From positions 1 to 64,000 of the forward strand of contig NZ_JAFMTQ010000002.1 in NCBI RefSeq assembly GCF_026126405.1: a DNA stretch of 64,000 bases. The letters are read 5' to 3'. This document shows, one piece after another, positions 51,746 to 61,630 of the stretch (its first letter is position 1; each line of letters starts with the position of its first letter). The notes beneath the pieces are model-generated. The model was not told the DNA's origin. It did not search any database and saw only the letters and a program-made list of their open reading frames with translations. A program made the translations under genes and the position numbers. This DNA is from Aureitalea sp. L0-47. GTDB taxonomy: Bacteria > Bacteroidota > Bacteroidia > Flavobacteriales > Flavobacteriaceae.

Positions 51746-54700
51746 TTATGATTCTTTAGTGTTTCTCACCTGTGTCTGATACATCACGTTAGGCTTGGTA
51801 CCTACCGCTTCTAACAAGTGATACATTCTATCGTCTTCTGTTTTCTCGTAGATCACACTATCATGGTCATTCACATCTCCGAAAACAATCGCTCCCGTAC
51901 TACAAGCAGATGAACAAGCTGTTTTGAATTCTCCATCCTTAATAGGTCTTCCATCACGCTTGGCATCCAAAATGGTCTTTTGAGTCATCTGGATACACAT
52001 AGAACATTTCTCCATAACTCCTCTCGAACGAACTACCACATCAGGGTTCAGTACCATTCTACCAAGGTCGTTGTTCATGTTGTAGTCAAACTCATCGTTC
52101 CCTACATATAGGAACCAGTTGAATCGACGTACTTTATAAGGACAGTTGTTCGCACAGTATCTCGTACCCACACATCGGTTGTACGCCATGTGGTTCTGAC
52201 CTTGACGACCATGAGATGTGGCAGCCACCGGACATACTGTCTCACATGGAGCGTGGTTACAGTGCTGACACATAACCGGCATAAAGGCTACCTGAGGATT
52301 CTCAGAAGCCTGCTCTAATTCAGCAAACTCAGATAGTGAACTACCCAGTCCGGATATATTATCTTTTTTATCAAAGTCATCTGCAAAGGATTCCTGACTC
52401 GAGTAATATCTGTCTATACGCAACCAGTGCATATTTCTACTCTTTCTCATTTCTGCCTTACCTACCACAGGAACGTTGTTCTCTGCATGACAAGCGATCA
52501 CACAAGCACCGCATCCGGTGCAGGCGGTAAGATCGATGGACAGGTTAAAGTGGTGTCCAAGTGAACGGTCGAATGAATCCCAAAGGTCAGCATCGGGCGA
52601 TGTTACAGGAATTTCCTGGTGATCTTTGGAAACCATTGGCATTGGGTTCCAAACCTCAGCATCCTTTGTATTGAATATCTCTAAAGTGGTCTCACGAATG
52701 ATATCGCGACCCATCATTGTATTCTGTAATTGTACACAGGCGAATTCGTGAATTCCTTCAGCTTTACTAATGCTCACGTTTCTCACAACAGGATTGAAGT
52801 TGTTGTAGAGTGTAAAGGCATTAACTCCTGTCTGCATTTCTTCCTGAATGGCGTGTGTCTTACCATACCCCAAAGCCAATCCAACAGACCCTTTCGCCTG
52901 CCCTGGCTGGATGAGTACCGGTACTTTTTCAATTGTCACATCTCCTACCGAAATATTGGCGTAGCTTCCGTTCAATGCACCGTTGGCCACATTGAAGTTT
53001 TCAAATCCAAGTGTAGCAGCATCGGCAGCTGAAACAGTAAGGTAGTTGTCCCAGGTAGCACGCGAAATAGGATCGGGCATTTCCTGGAGCCAAGGGTTAT
53101 TGGCCTGCTGACCGTCTCCCATTGAAGTTTTAGTGTATAGAGTAAGCTCCATTCCACCTTCCTGAGCATTTGTGAGCATTGCTCCTTCTGAAGTAGCACT
53201 TTCTAAAGCATTCAGAGTAGGAGAAGTTTCAAGAACTTCCAGTTCTACATCGCTGGCGTAAACACCATCCTGAAGTGCCTGATTCCATGAAGCTCCGCCT
53301 AAAATGTTGGTTTCCCAATTCTCGCGAAGGTATTCGTAGTATGTTTTTGAATTTTCGGTCCATTTCAGAAGACATTCCTGGAATTGTCTTGTATTAAATA
53401 GTGGGCGAATAGTTGGCTGTGTCAATCCAAAGCTTCCCTTTTTCGTTTGAATATCTCCCCAACTCTCAAGGTAGTGAGGAGTCGCTGCCACCATTTTTGC
53501 TAAAGAAGCGGTTGCATCTTCCTTCATGGAGAATGCAATCGACATCTCAAGATTCTTGTATGCATCTGCAAAAGCTGCATTCGGGAAGGAATACACGGGA
53601 TCCACACCTACGGTAATCAAACCTTTGATACTTCCTGAAATCACACCGTTCATCACGGCAGTTACTTCAGCAGTATTTCCCATGGATGTAAGTCGGGGTT
53701 TTGCCGAATCCATAGCAACACTTCCTTTTGCGTCGTTGTACTCAAGTACTGCTGTTTGTGCTGCAACCGTTGAAATCCCGGTTACGATCACCCCGTTTGT
53801 ACCCGCTGCGTCAAGTTCAGCCTTCGCTTTGCGAACGGCTTCTGCAACATTTTCAGGAAGACCAGACATGCTGCCACCGGTCAACGCTCTTAGTACAGCT
53901 TCCTGTTCTGATGGAGTAACGGGTACTCGAACATCAGCATTGGCTCCAGAAAGTGTCATATTCGCTTCGAACTGGAAGTGACGTGACATTTTTCCGTTCT
54001 TCGGATTACGGTTTTTAATATATCCTACTGAATAACCACCGCCTTGCCAATCGCCAAGGAAATCGGCTCCTACGGAAACGATTACATCAGCTTTACCGAA
54101 ATCGTAATCTGCTAAACCGCGGCTTCCGTATTTTCTTTGGTATGCATCGGCAGCTTCCGAAGAAGAAACCGTATCGTAGACAACATGTCTTACGTTAGGA
54201 TATTGTGCAATAAACTCCTGTATAAGTTTTGAAGTAGAAGGGCTTGCAAAGGTTTGTGTGAGTAAGACAACTTCTTTATCGGTCATCTGACTCATAGTCG
54301 CTACCACACCGGCATCTATATCTTCCCAGCTTGCTTCTTCCCCGTTAATTGTAGGGTATTGAAGTCGGTTTTTGTCGTAAAGCGACAATACCGAGGCCTG
54401 AACACGAGAGTTCACTTCGCTGCCTTCAGCCAGATTGTTGTGCTCGATCTTGATAGGACGACCTTCACGGGTTTTTACAAGGACATTGGCGAAGTCGAAA
54501 CCATCACCAATAGATGAAGCGTAGTAATTTGCAACTCCTGGTACGATCTCATCTGGTGCCACCACATAAGGGATGGATTTGATCACCGGTCCTTCACATG
54601 CAGCAAGTGATGCCGCCGCCGTTGTGAACCCAACATATTTTAAGAAATCGCGTCGTGTGGTTGATGATGCTTCCAGGGTTTCTTTGTCCCCAAGGAAATC

Positions 54701-54832
54701 ATCCGTTGGAATTTCCTCAACAAATTCGTTTTGTTTCAGCGTCTCAACAATAGGGCTATTTTCTTTCAGCTCCTCAACACTTTTCCAGTATTTCTTGTTT
54801 GATGCCATATGATTATCTGAAGTATTATTCAT
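51746..54832 (-). CDS. actB: Alternative complex III iron-sulfur subunit ActB (molybdopterin-oxidoreductase-like)
   Basis: 1028 residues. Near residue 57 a twin-arginine motif TTRRDFLKYVG is followed by TAAASLAAC, so export by Tat with possible lipid anchoring is predicted. Residues about 90-740 match the molybdopterin oxidoreductase fold, without visible Moco ligands, as in this family. The C-terminal 250 residues have four cysteine clusters: CTGCGACVIAC, CQHCNHAPCETVC, CVGTRYCANNC and CSMCIQMTQ, giving three [4Fe-4S] and one [3Fe-4S] or similar. It forms the electron wire between quinol-oxidising membrane subunits and the cytochromes. Confidence 0.94.
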   Translation of the reverse strand: MNNTSDNHMASNKKYWKSVEELKENSPIVETLKQNEFVEEIPTDDFLGDKETLEASSTTRRDFLKYVGFTTAAASLAACEGPVIKSIPYVVAPDEIVPGVANYYASSIGDGFDFANVLVKTREGRPIKIEHNNLAEGSEVNSRVQASVLSLYDKNRLQYPTINGEEASWEDIDAGVVATMSQMTDKEVVLLTQTFASPSTSKLIQEFIAQYPNVRHVVYDTVSSSEAADAYQRKYGSRGLADYDFGKADVIVSVGADFLGDWQGGGYSVGYIKNRNPKNGKMSRHFQFEANMTLSGANADVRVPVTPSEQEAVLRALTGGSMSGLPENVAEAVRKAKAELDAAGTNGVIVTGISTVAAQTAVLEYNDAKGSVAMDSAKPRLTSMGNTAEVTAVMNGVISGSIKGLITVGVDPVYSFPNAAFADAYKNLEMSIAFSMKEDATASLAKMVAATPHYLESWGDIQTKKGSFGLTQPTIRPLFNTRQFQECLLKWTENSKTYYEYLRENWETNILGGASWNQALQDGVYASDVELEVLETSPTLNALESATSEGAMLTNAQEGGMELTLYTKTSMGDGQQANNPWLQEMPDPISRATWDNYLTVSAADAATLGFENFNVANGALNGSYANISVGDVTIEKVPVLIQPGQAKGSVGLALGYGKTHAIQEEMQTGVNAFTLYNNFNPVVRNVSISKAEGIHEFACVQLQNTMMGRDIIRETTLEIFNTKDAEVWNPMPMVSKDHQEIPVTSPDADLWDSFDRSLGHHFNLSIDLTACTGCGACVIACHAENNVPVVGKAEMRKSRNMHWLRIDRYYSSQESFADDFDKKDNISGLGSSLSEFAELEQASENPQVAFMPVMCQHCNHAPCETVCPVAATSHGRQGQNHMAYNRCVGTRYCANNCPYKVRRFNWFLYVGNDEFDYNMNNDLGRMVLNPDVVVRSRGVMEKCSMCIQMTQKTILDAKRDGRPIKDGEFKTACSSACSTGAIVFGDVNDHDSVIYEKTEDDRMYHLLEAVGTKPNVMYQTQVRNTKES

Positions 54833-54838
54833 TCAATT

Positions 54839-56176
54839 TTAGTAGTGACACTTTCCGCATTCAAGTCCTCCCATTTGGGCAATGGTAAGCTTGTCAACTC
54901 CGTATTTCTTTGAAAGTTCTTCGTGTACTTTTGCGTAGTATTCGTTTCCTTTGAGATCTACGTTGGTCTCCCTGTGACAGTTAATACACCATCCCATAGT
55001 AAGAGGTGAATACTGGTACATGATCTCCATTTCCTCAACCGGACCGTGGCAGGTCTGACATTCAACTCCAGCAACAGTAACGTGCTGTGAGTGGTTGAAG
55101 TAAGCAAAGTCTGGCAGGTTATGAATTCTAACCCACTTCACTGGCTTTTCTTCTCCCGTATAGGATTGAGTGGTCTCATCCCATCCTACTGCCTCGTATA
55201 ATTTCTTTATCTCCCCGGTGTAGAATTCTTTGGTGTAACCATTCTCTAGATCCTCTTCACCGTTGTATTGGTTAATGTTCTTGTGACAGTTCATACAAAC
55301 ATTCAATGAAGGAATCCCTGAATGCTTACTCTTTCTTGCAGAGCTGTGACAATAGTTACAGTCAATTTCGTTGTAACCAGCATGAATTTTGTGAGAATAG
55401 TGAATAGGCTGAATAGGCGCATAACCTTCATCCAAACCTACCTGCATCATCCATCCGTAGGCGAAGTATGCCGAGCCTAATAACAGTAGAATCGCCGTCA
55501 CAAAAACAAGGAACTGGTTGTGTACAAATGCTTTCCAAATAGATGGTCGCGCTTCTTTTTCTTCGTACTCAACTCCATTTGCTTCCGCTATTCTGCGTAA
55601 GGTTTTAGACACTAGCAGTAGCATAACTACTAACAATAAGAACACTAAAGCAAGGGATGCAAGAATAATGTTGTTTGTTGCGGTGGTATCTCCTCCGCCT
55701 CCTCCATCGGTTGGCCCTGTAGTTGCTGCCGTAGGTACGGGCTTGGGCGTGTAGGTGTAAGCGAGGATGTTATCGATGTCCTCGTTGGACAAGGCAGGAA
55801 AAGCCTGCATCACCGATTGGTTGTACTCTTCGAATATCTTTACCGCATCCGGATCTCCCGCTTTTACAAGTTCCTGGCTATTCTTGATCCAGGCGTATAG
55901 CCATTCTCTGTCGTATTTGTCACCCACTTCGAACAATGGTGGTCCTACAGCCCTGTCGTACAATTTGTGACAGGCAGCACAATTCGCATTGAACAGCGTC
56001 TTACCGGCTACAGGGTCACCTCCTAGATCGGCTGCAATGTCTTCCGCGGCAGCTTCTTCCGGGGCAGCCTCAGCAGCTTCTTCCTGGGCGTATGTGGTTG
56101 ATGAAAACGTTAGCATCAGGGCTAACAATAGAAGTGACAGTTGGGATAGTAGTTTACGTAACTTCACCATTATCAT
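54839..56176 (-). CDS. actA: Alternative complex III multihaem cytochrome ActA with extra monohaem domain
   Basis: 445 residues. Signal peptide ending STTYAQ, then an alanine/glutamate-rich linker. The first haem motif, CAACH, is in a class I cytochrome c domain (about residues 60-140). After a membrane helix comes the pentahaem part with five CxxCH: CNYCH, CMNCH, CQTCH, CINCH and CGKCH. ActA of Rhodothermus marinus has five haems, so the N-terminal domain is an additional one. It is the first gene of the act-cta operon; a -7 box TACTTTTG lies at 56269. ATG 56176 or 56170 are equivalent choices. Confidence 0.93.
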   Translation of the reverse strand: MIMVKLRKLLSQLSLLLLALMLTFSSTTYAQEEAAEAAPEEAAAEDIAADLGGDPVAGKTLFNANCAACHKLYDRAVGPPLFEVGDKYDREWLYAWIKNSQELVKAGDPDAVKIFEEYNQSVMQAFPALSNEDIDNILAYTYTPKPVPTAATTGPTDGGGGGDTTATNNIILASLALVFLLLVVMLLLVSKTLRRIAEANGVEYEEKEARPSIWKAFVHNQFLVFVTAILLLLGSAYFAYGWMMQVGLDEGYAPIQPIHYSHKIHAGYNEIDCNYCHSSARKSKHSGIPSLNVCMNCHKNINQYNGEEDLENGYTKEFYTGEIKKLYEAVGWDETTQSYTGEEKPVKWVRIHNLPDFAYFNHSQHVTVAGVECQTCHGPVEEMEIMYQYSPLTMGWCINCHRETNVDLKGNEYYAKVHEELSKKYGVDKLTIAQMGGLECGKCHY

Positions 56177-56268
56177 ACAGTTGGTTTATTATCATCCATA
56201 GTTTGGCACGTAATTCGATGTGAAATAAAGCGCGATGAACACCGTCTTCCGAGCCTAAAATAACTGTG

Positions 56269-56276
56269 CAAAAGTA
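56269..56276 (-). promoter_or_regulatory. -7 element for the act-cta operon
   Basis: TACTTTTG on the minus strand, a full TAnnTTTG match, about 92 nt before the actA ATG. The nearest TTG lies 29 nt upstream, longer than usual. Confidence 0.45.
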
Positions 56277-56400
56277 CGGTATAAGATCGATTTTGAAAAT
56301 CTAAACAAAGTGTTAACCACTAATTTATAATTATTCTAAATAATAAAATTCAGCATTGTAAAGTTTATTAGATTTACATTTGCATTCAATACAATTATCC

Positions 56401-56805
56401 ATGAGATCGCTACATATTTATAAATCATTTATTTTCAGCCTTTTATTTATTTTATTTTCTGAAATTTCACTGGGACAGCAAGCGACAGTGACGGTAAATC
56501 AGGACAGTCAGATCCCGAAATTACTAATGCTGAAAAAAGGACTTGAAAAGGACAACAAACTTAGCGACGGATACACCATACAACTGTACTATGGAGAACT
56601 CAATAAGGCGAATTCGGTGATCCGAAAATACCGGAATATCTACGCGAATTGGCCCGCATCCATAGAATACGAAACACCAAACTACAAGGTTTGGGTGGGG
56701 AATTTTGCAACCCGTCTCGAAGCAGACAGGGCATTGATTGAAATTCAGAAGGATTTTTCTTCGGCCTTCATCCTCAAACCCGAACGAAAGAATAATAAGG
56801 GTTAA
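56401..56805 (+). CDS. SPOR domain-containing secreted protein
   Basis: 134 residues, signal peptide ending EISLGQ. Residues about 60-130 match a SPOR domain (YTIQLYYGELNKANSVIRKY, then VWVGNFATRLEADRALIEIQ), which binds denuded peptidoglycan at division sites. The chain is one SPOR domain with a short N-terminal arm, the common form in Bacteroidota. Start at 56401, not the longer 56380, since the shorter form begins directly with the basic signal sequence. It is convergent with infB and shares the terminator at 56808. Confidence 0.88.
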   Translation: MRSLHIYKSFIFSLLFILFSEISLGQQATVTVNQDSQIPKLLMLKKGLEKDNKLSDGYTIQLYYGELNKANSVIRKYRNIYANWPASIEYETPNYKVWVGNFATRLEADRALIEIQKDFSSAFILKPERKNNKG

Positions 56806-56807
56806 AT

Positions 56808-56836
56808 AAAAAGGCGACCCGAGGGTCGCCTTTTTT
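56808..56836. terminator. Bidirectional terminator between SPOR gene and infB
   Basis: GGCGACC/GGTCGCC stem with loop CGAG, A-run on the left and T-run on the right, so it works for both converging genes. Confidence 0.9.
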
Positions 56837-56855
56837 ATTGTTAGTCATCTAAGAT

Positions 56856-59510
56856 TTACAACTTCTTCTTTACCTCAACTTCCTGAAAGGCCTCAACTAC
56901 ATCGCCCTCTTTAATATCGTTGAAGTTCTTGATCTGCATTCCGCAATCGTAGCCTTTAGCCACTTCTTTCACATCATCCTTGAAACGTTTCAGCGAAAGC
57001 AGCTCTCCTGTGAAGATTACAACACCCTCGCGGATGAGGCGGATTCCGGAATTTCGGAAGATCTTTCCTGAAGTCACCATACAACCTGCAATAGTACCCA
57101 CTTTCGAGATCTTGAAAGTCTCGCGGATCTCTGCCGTTCCGGTTATCTCTTCTTTGAGTTCCGGAGAAAGCATACCTTCCATGGCATCCTTAAGGTCGTT
57201 GATAGCATCGTAGATGATCGAATACGTTCTGATATCGATCTCCTCTTTTTCGGCTATCTGCCTGGCGTTCCCCATCGGGCGAACGTTGAAGCCAATAATA
57301 ACCGCATCGGAAGCAGAGGCAAGCAGCACATCACTTTCGGTGATGGCACCTACTCCTTTGTGAATGATATTCACCTGTATCTCTTCCGTGGTAAGTTTCA
57401 GGAAGGAATCCGTTAAGGCTTCCACGGAACCATCCACATCCCCTTTCAGGATTATGTTCAGTTCCTTGAAATCTCCAAGGGCAATTCGTCTTCCAATTTC
57501 ATCCAGGGTAATATGTCGTTGTGTTCTCACAGATTGCTCACGCTGCAATTGGGTACGCTTGGTAGCAATATCCTTAGCTTCACGTTCATCTTCAAACACA
57601 TTGAATTTATCTCCTGCCTGAGGCGCACCATCAAGTCCGAGTATGGAAACAGGTGTGGACGGTCCGACCTTTTTGATCTTATTACCACGTTCATCCTGCA
57701 TGGCTTTTACTTTACCACTATGCTGACCTGCAAGTACGTAATCTCCAATTTCTAAAGTTCCGCCCTGAACCAGAACGGTAGAAACATATCCCCTTCCTTT
57801 ATCCAGGAAGGCTTCCACTACGGTACCGTAGGCATTTCTGTTCGGGTTGGCGGTAAGCTCGAGTAATTCAGCCTCAAGTAATACCTTTTCCAACAAATCA
57901 TTCACTCCCTCACCCGTCTTGGCTGAAATATCATGAGACTGGATCTTTCCTCCCCAGTCTTCTACTAACAAGTTCATATTGGCAAGGCCTTCTTTTATCT
58001 TCTCCGGATTCGCAGTTGGCTTGTCAACTTTATTGATCGCGAATACTATAGGCACCCCTGCTGCCTGAGCGTGGCTGATGGCCTCCTTGGTTTGAGGCAT
58101 AATGTCGTCATCCGCAGCGATCACAATGATCACCAGGTCGGTCACCTGGGCTCCACGCGCACGCATGGCGGTAAACGCTTCGTGACCAGGTGTATCCAGG
58201 AACGCAATTTTTTGCCCATTTTCCAGGGTCACCCCGTAGGCACCGATGTGCTGGGTAATACCCCCTGATTCACCGGCAATTACATTTTCCTCACGAATAT
58301 AATCAAGTAAGGAGGTCTTTCCGTGGTCAACGTGTCCCATAACGGTTACGATCGGAGCACGTGGCTTGAGATCTTCCGGAGCATCTTCTTCCTCCTGAAT
58401 AGCTTCTTCAATATCGGCTGTAACAAATTCTACCTGGTAACCGAATTCATCGGCAACAATAGTTAAGGTTTCTGCATCCAGACGCTGGTTCATGGTCACC
58501 ATCATTCCCAGTGACATACAAGCCGATATCACCTGGGTTACAGGCACGTTCATCATGGTTGCTACTTCACTAACAGTAACAAATTCCGTTACTTTTAGCA
58601 CCTTGCTTTCTGCTTCCTGCTGAGCCAGTTCCTCTTCCGATTTCTGGCGGTGGATATCACGCTTTTCTCTTCTGTACTTGGCGCCTTTCCCTTTGGAAGA
58701 TTTCCCTTGAAGTTTTTCAAGGGTCTCCCGCACCTGCTTTTGCACTTCTTCTTCGCTGGGCTCTTCTTTAGGCACATTACTGCGTCCTCTTCGCCCTCGT
58801 TTATCACGTCCGCCTCCTACACCTTTAGAAGGTTCTTTACTGATTCTTCTTCTTCGGCTCTTTCTTTCTTCTTTTTTGGGTTCTTCCTTTTTCTCGGCTT
58901 TCTTTTTCTCTGGCTTTTTAAATTGAGAAAGGTCGATCTTCTTACCTGTGAAATTAGGCCCGTCGAGCTTCTGATATTTTGTCTCTTCTACAGTAGATTT
59001 TTTAGGAGCTTCCTCTTCGGTAGTTTCGGCTGGCACTTCCGGCTCCTTTTTTGTTGGCTTTTCTTTTGCCTTCTTCTCTTTGGCCGGCTTTTTCTCAACT
59101 TTCTCAACAACCTCTTCGGTTACGGCTTCAGCAACTTCCTCTACTTTCTTGACTTTCTTATCCTCAAGATCGATCTTCCCAACTTGTTTTGGGCCGTCCA
59201 ATTTGGCTTCGGCTTTAATAATTTTCGAGGCTTCCTTCTTTTCCTTCTGCTCCAATTCCTTTTCACGGGCAAGACGCAGCTCTTCCTTCTCCTTCCGCTT
59301 TTCCTCTCCTACTTCTTTGGAAGCTACTTTCTTACTTTTGTCTGTCTGGAATTCATCAAAAAGCACTTCATACTCCTCGTTGGTGATCTTGGTGGTAGGA
59401 CGTGCCTCCACCTCGTAGCCTTTGGAACTCAGAAATTCCACGGCACGATCCAGCGAGATGTTGAATTCGCGAAGTACTTTACTCAGCCTCATTGTTTTTA
59501 CTTCAGCCAT
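56856..59510 (-). CDS. infB: Translation initiation factor IF-2
   Basis: 884 residues. A first IF2_N domain (about 1-55; [19 protein letters not shown]) is followed by a long lysine/glutamate-rich linker (55-280), a second IF2_N domain ([17 protein letters not shown], about 310-360) and the GTPase. G motifs: G1 [10 protein letters not shown]3 DTPGHEAF, G4 NKVD, G5 SAKTGEG. Domains II-IV end with [18 protein letters not shown]. It brings initiator tRNA to the 30S subunit. Last gene of the rimP-nusA-infB operon. Confidence 0.97.
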   Translation of the reverse strand: MAEVKTMRLSKVLREFNISLDRAVEFLSSKGYEVEARPTTKITNEEYEVLFDEFQTDKSKKVASKEVGEEKRKEKEELRLAREKELEQKEKKEASKIIKAEAKLDGPKQVGKIDLEDKKVKKVEEVAEAVTEEVVEKVEKKPAKEKKAKEKPTKKEPEVPAETTEEEAPKKSTVEETKYQKLDGPNFTGKKIDLSQFKKPEKKKAEKKEEPKKEERKSRRRRISKEPSKGVGGGRDKRGRRGRSNVPKEEPSEEEVQKQVRETLEKLQGKSSKGKGAKYRREKRDIHRQKSEEELAQQEAESKVLKVTEFVTVSEVATMMNVPVTQVISACMSLGMMVTMNQRLDAETLTIVADEFGYQVEFVTADIEEAIQEEEDAPEDLKPRAPIVTVMGHVDHGKTSLLDYIREENVIAGESGGITQHIGAYGVTLENGQKIAFLDTPGHEAFTAMRARGAQVTDLVIIVIAADDDIMPQTKEAISHAQAAGVPIVFAINKVDKPTANPEKIKEGLANMNLLVEDWGGKIQSHDISAKTGEGVNDLLEKVLLEAELLELTANPNRNAYGTVVEAFLDKGRGYVSTVLVQGGTLEIGDYVLAGQHSGKVKAMQDERGNKIKKVGPSTPVSILGLDGAPQAGDKFNVFEDEREAKDIATKRTQLQREQSVRTQRHITLDEIGRRIALGDFKELNIILKGDVDGSVEALTDSFLKLTTEEIQVNIIHKGVGAITESDVLLASASDAVIIGFNVRPMGNARQIAEKEEIDIRTYSIIYDAINDLKDAMEGMLSPELKEEITGTAEIRETFKISKVGTIAGCMVTSGKIFRNSGIRLIREGVVIFTGELLSLKRFKDDVKEVAKGYDCGMQIKNFNDIKEGDVVEAFQEVEVKKKL

Positions 59511-59563
59511 AAACTATGCGTTCTCCTGATTTTAATTGCGTATAAAAGTAGTTAATCTTTTTA

Positions 59564-60796
59564 CTACTCTTCAAATTCTTCTTTCAATATATTTATTACA
59601 TCCTGAATGGTCTCTTCTTCCAGATCGGTGCGTTTTACCAGATCTTTAATATCGTGCTCCAGGACACTCTTGGCCGTATCCAGACCAATCTTATGGAATT
59701 CATCGATGATCCATTCTTCGATCTCATCGGAAAACTCCCTTAATTCTACATCTTCTTCGGCACCTTCCCTCAACACGTCGATCTCGTAACCGGTGAGCTG
59801 TCCAGCCAGTCGTATATTATGCCCTCCTCTACCAATCGCCTTAGACACTTCTTCGGGCTTAAGGATCACCTCAGCTCTTTTCGTCTCTTCATTGATATTG
59901 ATCGCCGTAACCCTTGCCGGGCTCAAGGCTCTTGTGATGAACAGGTTGAGGTTGTTCGTGTAATTGATCACATCTATATTCTCGTTCCCAAGTTCTCTCA
60001 CGATACCGTGGATCCTGGATCCTTTCATACCCACACATGCCCCAACTGGATCGATACGATCGTCATAAGAGTCCACTGCCACTTTCGCCTTTTCACCCGG
60101 GATTCGAACTACTTTCTTCACGGTGATGAGTCCGTCGAAAACTTCGGGTATTTCCTGCTCGAATAGTTTCTCCAGGAACAATGGATTAGCGCGAGACATT
60201 ATAATGGAAGGCTTGCTTCCTTTAAGTTCCACACTCTCTATTATTCCTCTCACATTATCTCCTTTTCTGAAGAAATCCGATGGGATCTGCTTATCCTTCG
60301 GTAAAATGATCTCGTTTCCATCATCATCCAGCAGAATTACCGCACGGTGGCGAATATGGTGCACTTCGGCAGTGTAGATCTCTCCTTCAAGCTCCTTGAA
60401 CTGCTTATAAATATTAGTATTATCGTGCTCGTGGATCTTAGAGATCAGGTTCTGGCGCAGTGCCAGGATAGATCTTCTTCCAAGGTCTACCAATTTTACT
60501 TCTTCGGAAACGTCTTCACCAACTTCAAAGTCATCCTCGATCTTTCTCGCTTCGCTAAGAGAGATCTCTTCGTTAGGATCCTCTACTTCACCATCGGCTA
60601 CTACAATTCGGTTTCTCCATATCTCGAGGTCACCCTTATCCGGGTTAATAATGATATCGAAGTTATCGTCACTTCCGTATTTCTTTTTCAAAGCGTTTCT
60701 GAAAACGTCTTCCAGTATCGCCATCAGCGTTACTCTGTCAATTAGTTTGTCGTCCTTAAATTCAGAAAAAGACTCAATCAACGCTAAATTTTCCAT
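59564..60796 (-). CDS. nusA: Transcription termination/antitermination protein NusA
   Basis: 410 residues. N-terminal domain (about 1-130) that binds RNA polymerase, S1 domain (GEIYTAEVHHIRHRAVILLDDDG), then KH domains (DPVGACVGMKGSRIHGIVRELG and EVSKAIGRGGHNIRLAGQLTGYEIDVL). The C-terminal acidic repeats of E. coli NusA are absent, which is the common length in Bacteroidota. NusA strengthens intrinsic termination and pausing. The operon leader contains an intrinsic-terminator-like hairpin, so autoregulation is plausible. Confidence 0.96.
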   Translation of the reverse strand: MENLALIESFSEFKDDKLIDRVTLMAILEDVFRNALKKKYGSDDNFDIIINPDKGDLEIWRNRIVVADGEVEDPNEEISLSEARKIEDDFEVGEDVSEEVKLVDLGRRSILALRQNLISKIHEHDNTNIYKQFKELEGEIYTAEVHHIRHRAVILLDDDGNEIILPKDKQIPSDFFRKGDNVRGIIESVELKGSKPSIIMSRANPLFLEKLFEQEIPEVFDGLITVKKVVRIPGEKAKVAVDSYDDRIDPVGACVGMKGSRIHGIVRELGNENIDVINYTNNLNLFITRALSPARVTAININEETKRAEVILKPEEVSKAIGRGGHNIRLAGQLTGYEIDVLREGAEEDVELREFSDEIEEWIIDEFHKIGLDTAKSVLEHDIKDLVKRTDLEEETIQDVINILKEEFEE

Positions 60797-60802
60797 GTCA
60801 TA

Positions 60803-61264
60803 CTAATTAAATGTTACCATCACTTTTGCTTCAACAATATCGCTATAGGGTATCACCGCCTCTTTCTGAACGGTTACTTTACCTTTTCCAACGGGTTTGG
60901 GTTCGCGGGCTTTCCATTGCAGGGTGATCTCATCATCACTCACATTCACCAGGCTGCCTTCAAATTTTTCTTCTGAAGTTTTAACCTTAAGCTTTCGCCC
61001 AACGTTCTTTTGGTACTGTCTAACCATATTCAAGGGTTCCGAAACTCCTGCCGACAGCACCTCCAGTGAGAAATCATGTTCTTCGCGGTCGAGATTATGT
61101 TCGATGGCCCGGCTTATTTCGATGCAATCCTGCACTTTTACGCCTTCATCTCCATCGATGATCACTCGTATCTGGTTTGTTTCTGAAATACTCAAATCGA
61201 TAAGAAACAGTTCCGGCCTTTCTGCCAGGGCATCCGCTAATAATTCTTCTACTTTTTTCCGCAT
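60803..61264 (-). CDS. rimP: Ribosome maturation factor RimP
   Basis: 153 residues. The family lines [22 protein letters not shown] and [21 protein letters not shown] are clear, and the C-terminal SH3-like domain ([21 protein letters not shown]) follows. It helps mature the 30S subunit. ATG 61264 is used; a GTG at 61267 directly precedes it. First gene of the rimP-nusA-infB operon. Its mRNA begins about 55-60 nt upstream and contains a strong hairpin ending about 16 nt before the ATG. Confidence 0.93.
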   Translation of the reverse strand: MRKKVEELLADALAERPELFLIDLSISETNQIRVIIDGDEGVKVQDCIEISRAIEHNLDREEHDFSLEVLSAGVSEPLNMVRQYQKNVGRKLKVKTSEEKFEGSLVNVSDDEITLQWKAREPKPVGKGKVTVQKEAVIPYSDIVEAKVMVTFN

Positions 61265-61274
61265 CACTTTTGGC

Positions 61275-61303
61275 TATAAAAAGAGGGGACTTTTTGTCCC
61301 CTC
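61275..61303 (-). terminator. Attenuator-like intrinsic terminator in the rimP-nusA-infB leader
   Basis: On the minus strand GAGGGGAC, loop AAAAA, GTCCCCTC (61283-61303), followed directly by TTTTT. It lies inside the 5' leader, between promoter and rimP ATG, about 20 nt after the expected transcription start. A mature terminator at this place should reduce operon expression unless readthrough is allowed. Confidence 0.75.
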
Positions 61304-61327
61304 GGTGTATTAGTACCAAATGTGGTG

Positions 61328-61358
61328 CAAATATAATGTAAATCTGTAAGTTGCGCAA
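61328..61358 (-). promoter_or_regulatory. Promoter of rimP-nusA-infB
   Basis: On the minus strand TTG (plus bases 61356-61358), 20 nt, then TATATTTG (61328-61335): a complete match to the Bacteroidota consensus. A dyad (61356-61371) overlaps the -33 box. Confidence 0.8.
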
Positions 61359-61630
61359 GCCAGGTGGCTTGTATGTTAGGATTTTGTTGTGTTGATTCAT
61401 AATTCCATTTATTTGCCAGGGCATTTGATTTGCTCTTCCCAGGATTGAAGCAAATAGGAAAAATGTGATAAAACCCGTTTGGGGAAAGTATAAGCTAATT
61501 ACCGAATCTTAAAGATATTGAATATAAGTATTATAATTCCACTTGCTGTAAGACTTGTTTCAATTGCTGACTTCGGTCAATAAAAATCATGCAATATTTT
61601 GTACCTTTAACGTTCTAACACATTCCTGAC

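Larger units (their letters stand above)
61265..61630. other. Divergent intergenic region, rimP operon leader and Usp promoter
   Basis: 366 bases without a gene. It holds, from left to right, the rimP leader with its hairpin (61283-61303), the rimP promoter (61328-61358), a dyad CAAGCCA/TGGCTTG at 61356-61371 overlapping the -33 box, and AT-rich sequence to the Usp start at 61631. A near-consensus element TACCTTTA precedes the Usp ATG. No RNA gene was seen. Confidence 0.55.

Noticed and set aside
58650-59555. Plus-strand frame of 301 residues rich in Phe and Leu opposite infB
   Set aside because: It is the shadow of the Lys/Glu-rich linker of IF-2 read on the other strand; no family similarity.
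61146-61424. Frame of 92 residues covering the rimP promoter
   Set aside because: It crosses a complete promoter and hairpin and overlaps the rimP start in another frame; composition is not protein-like.
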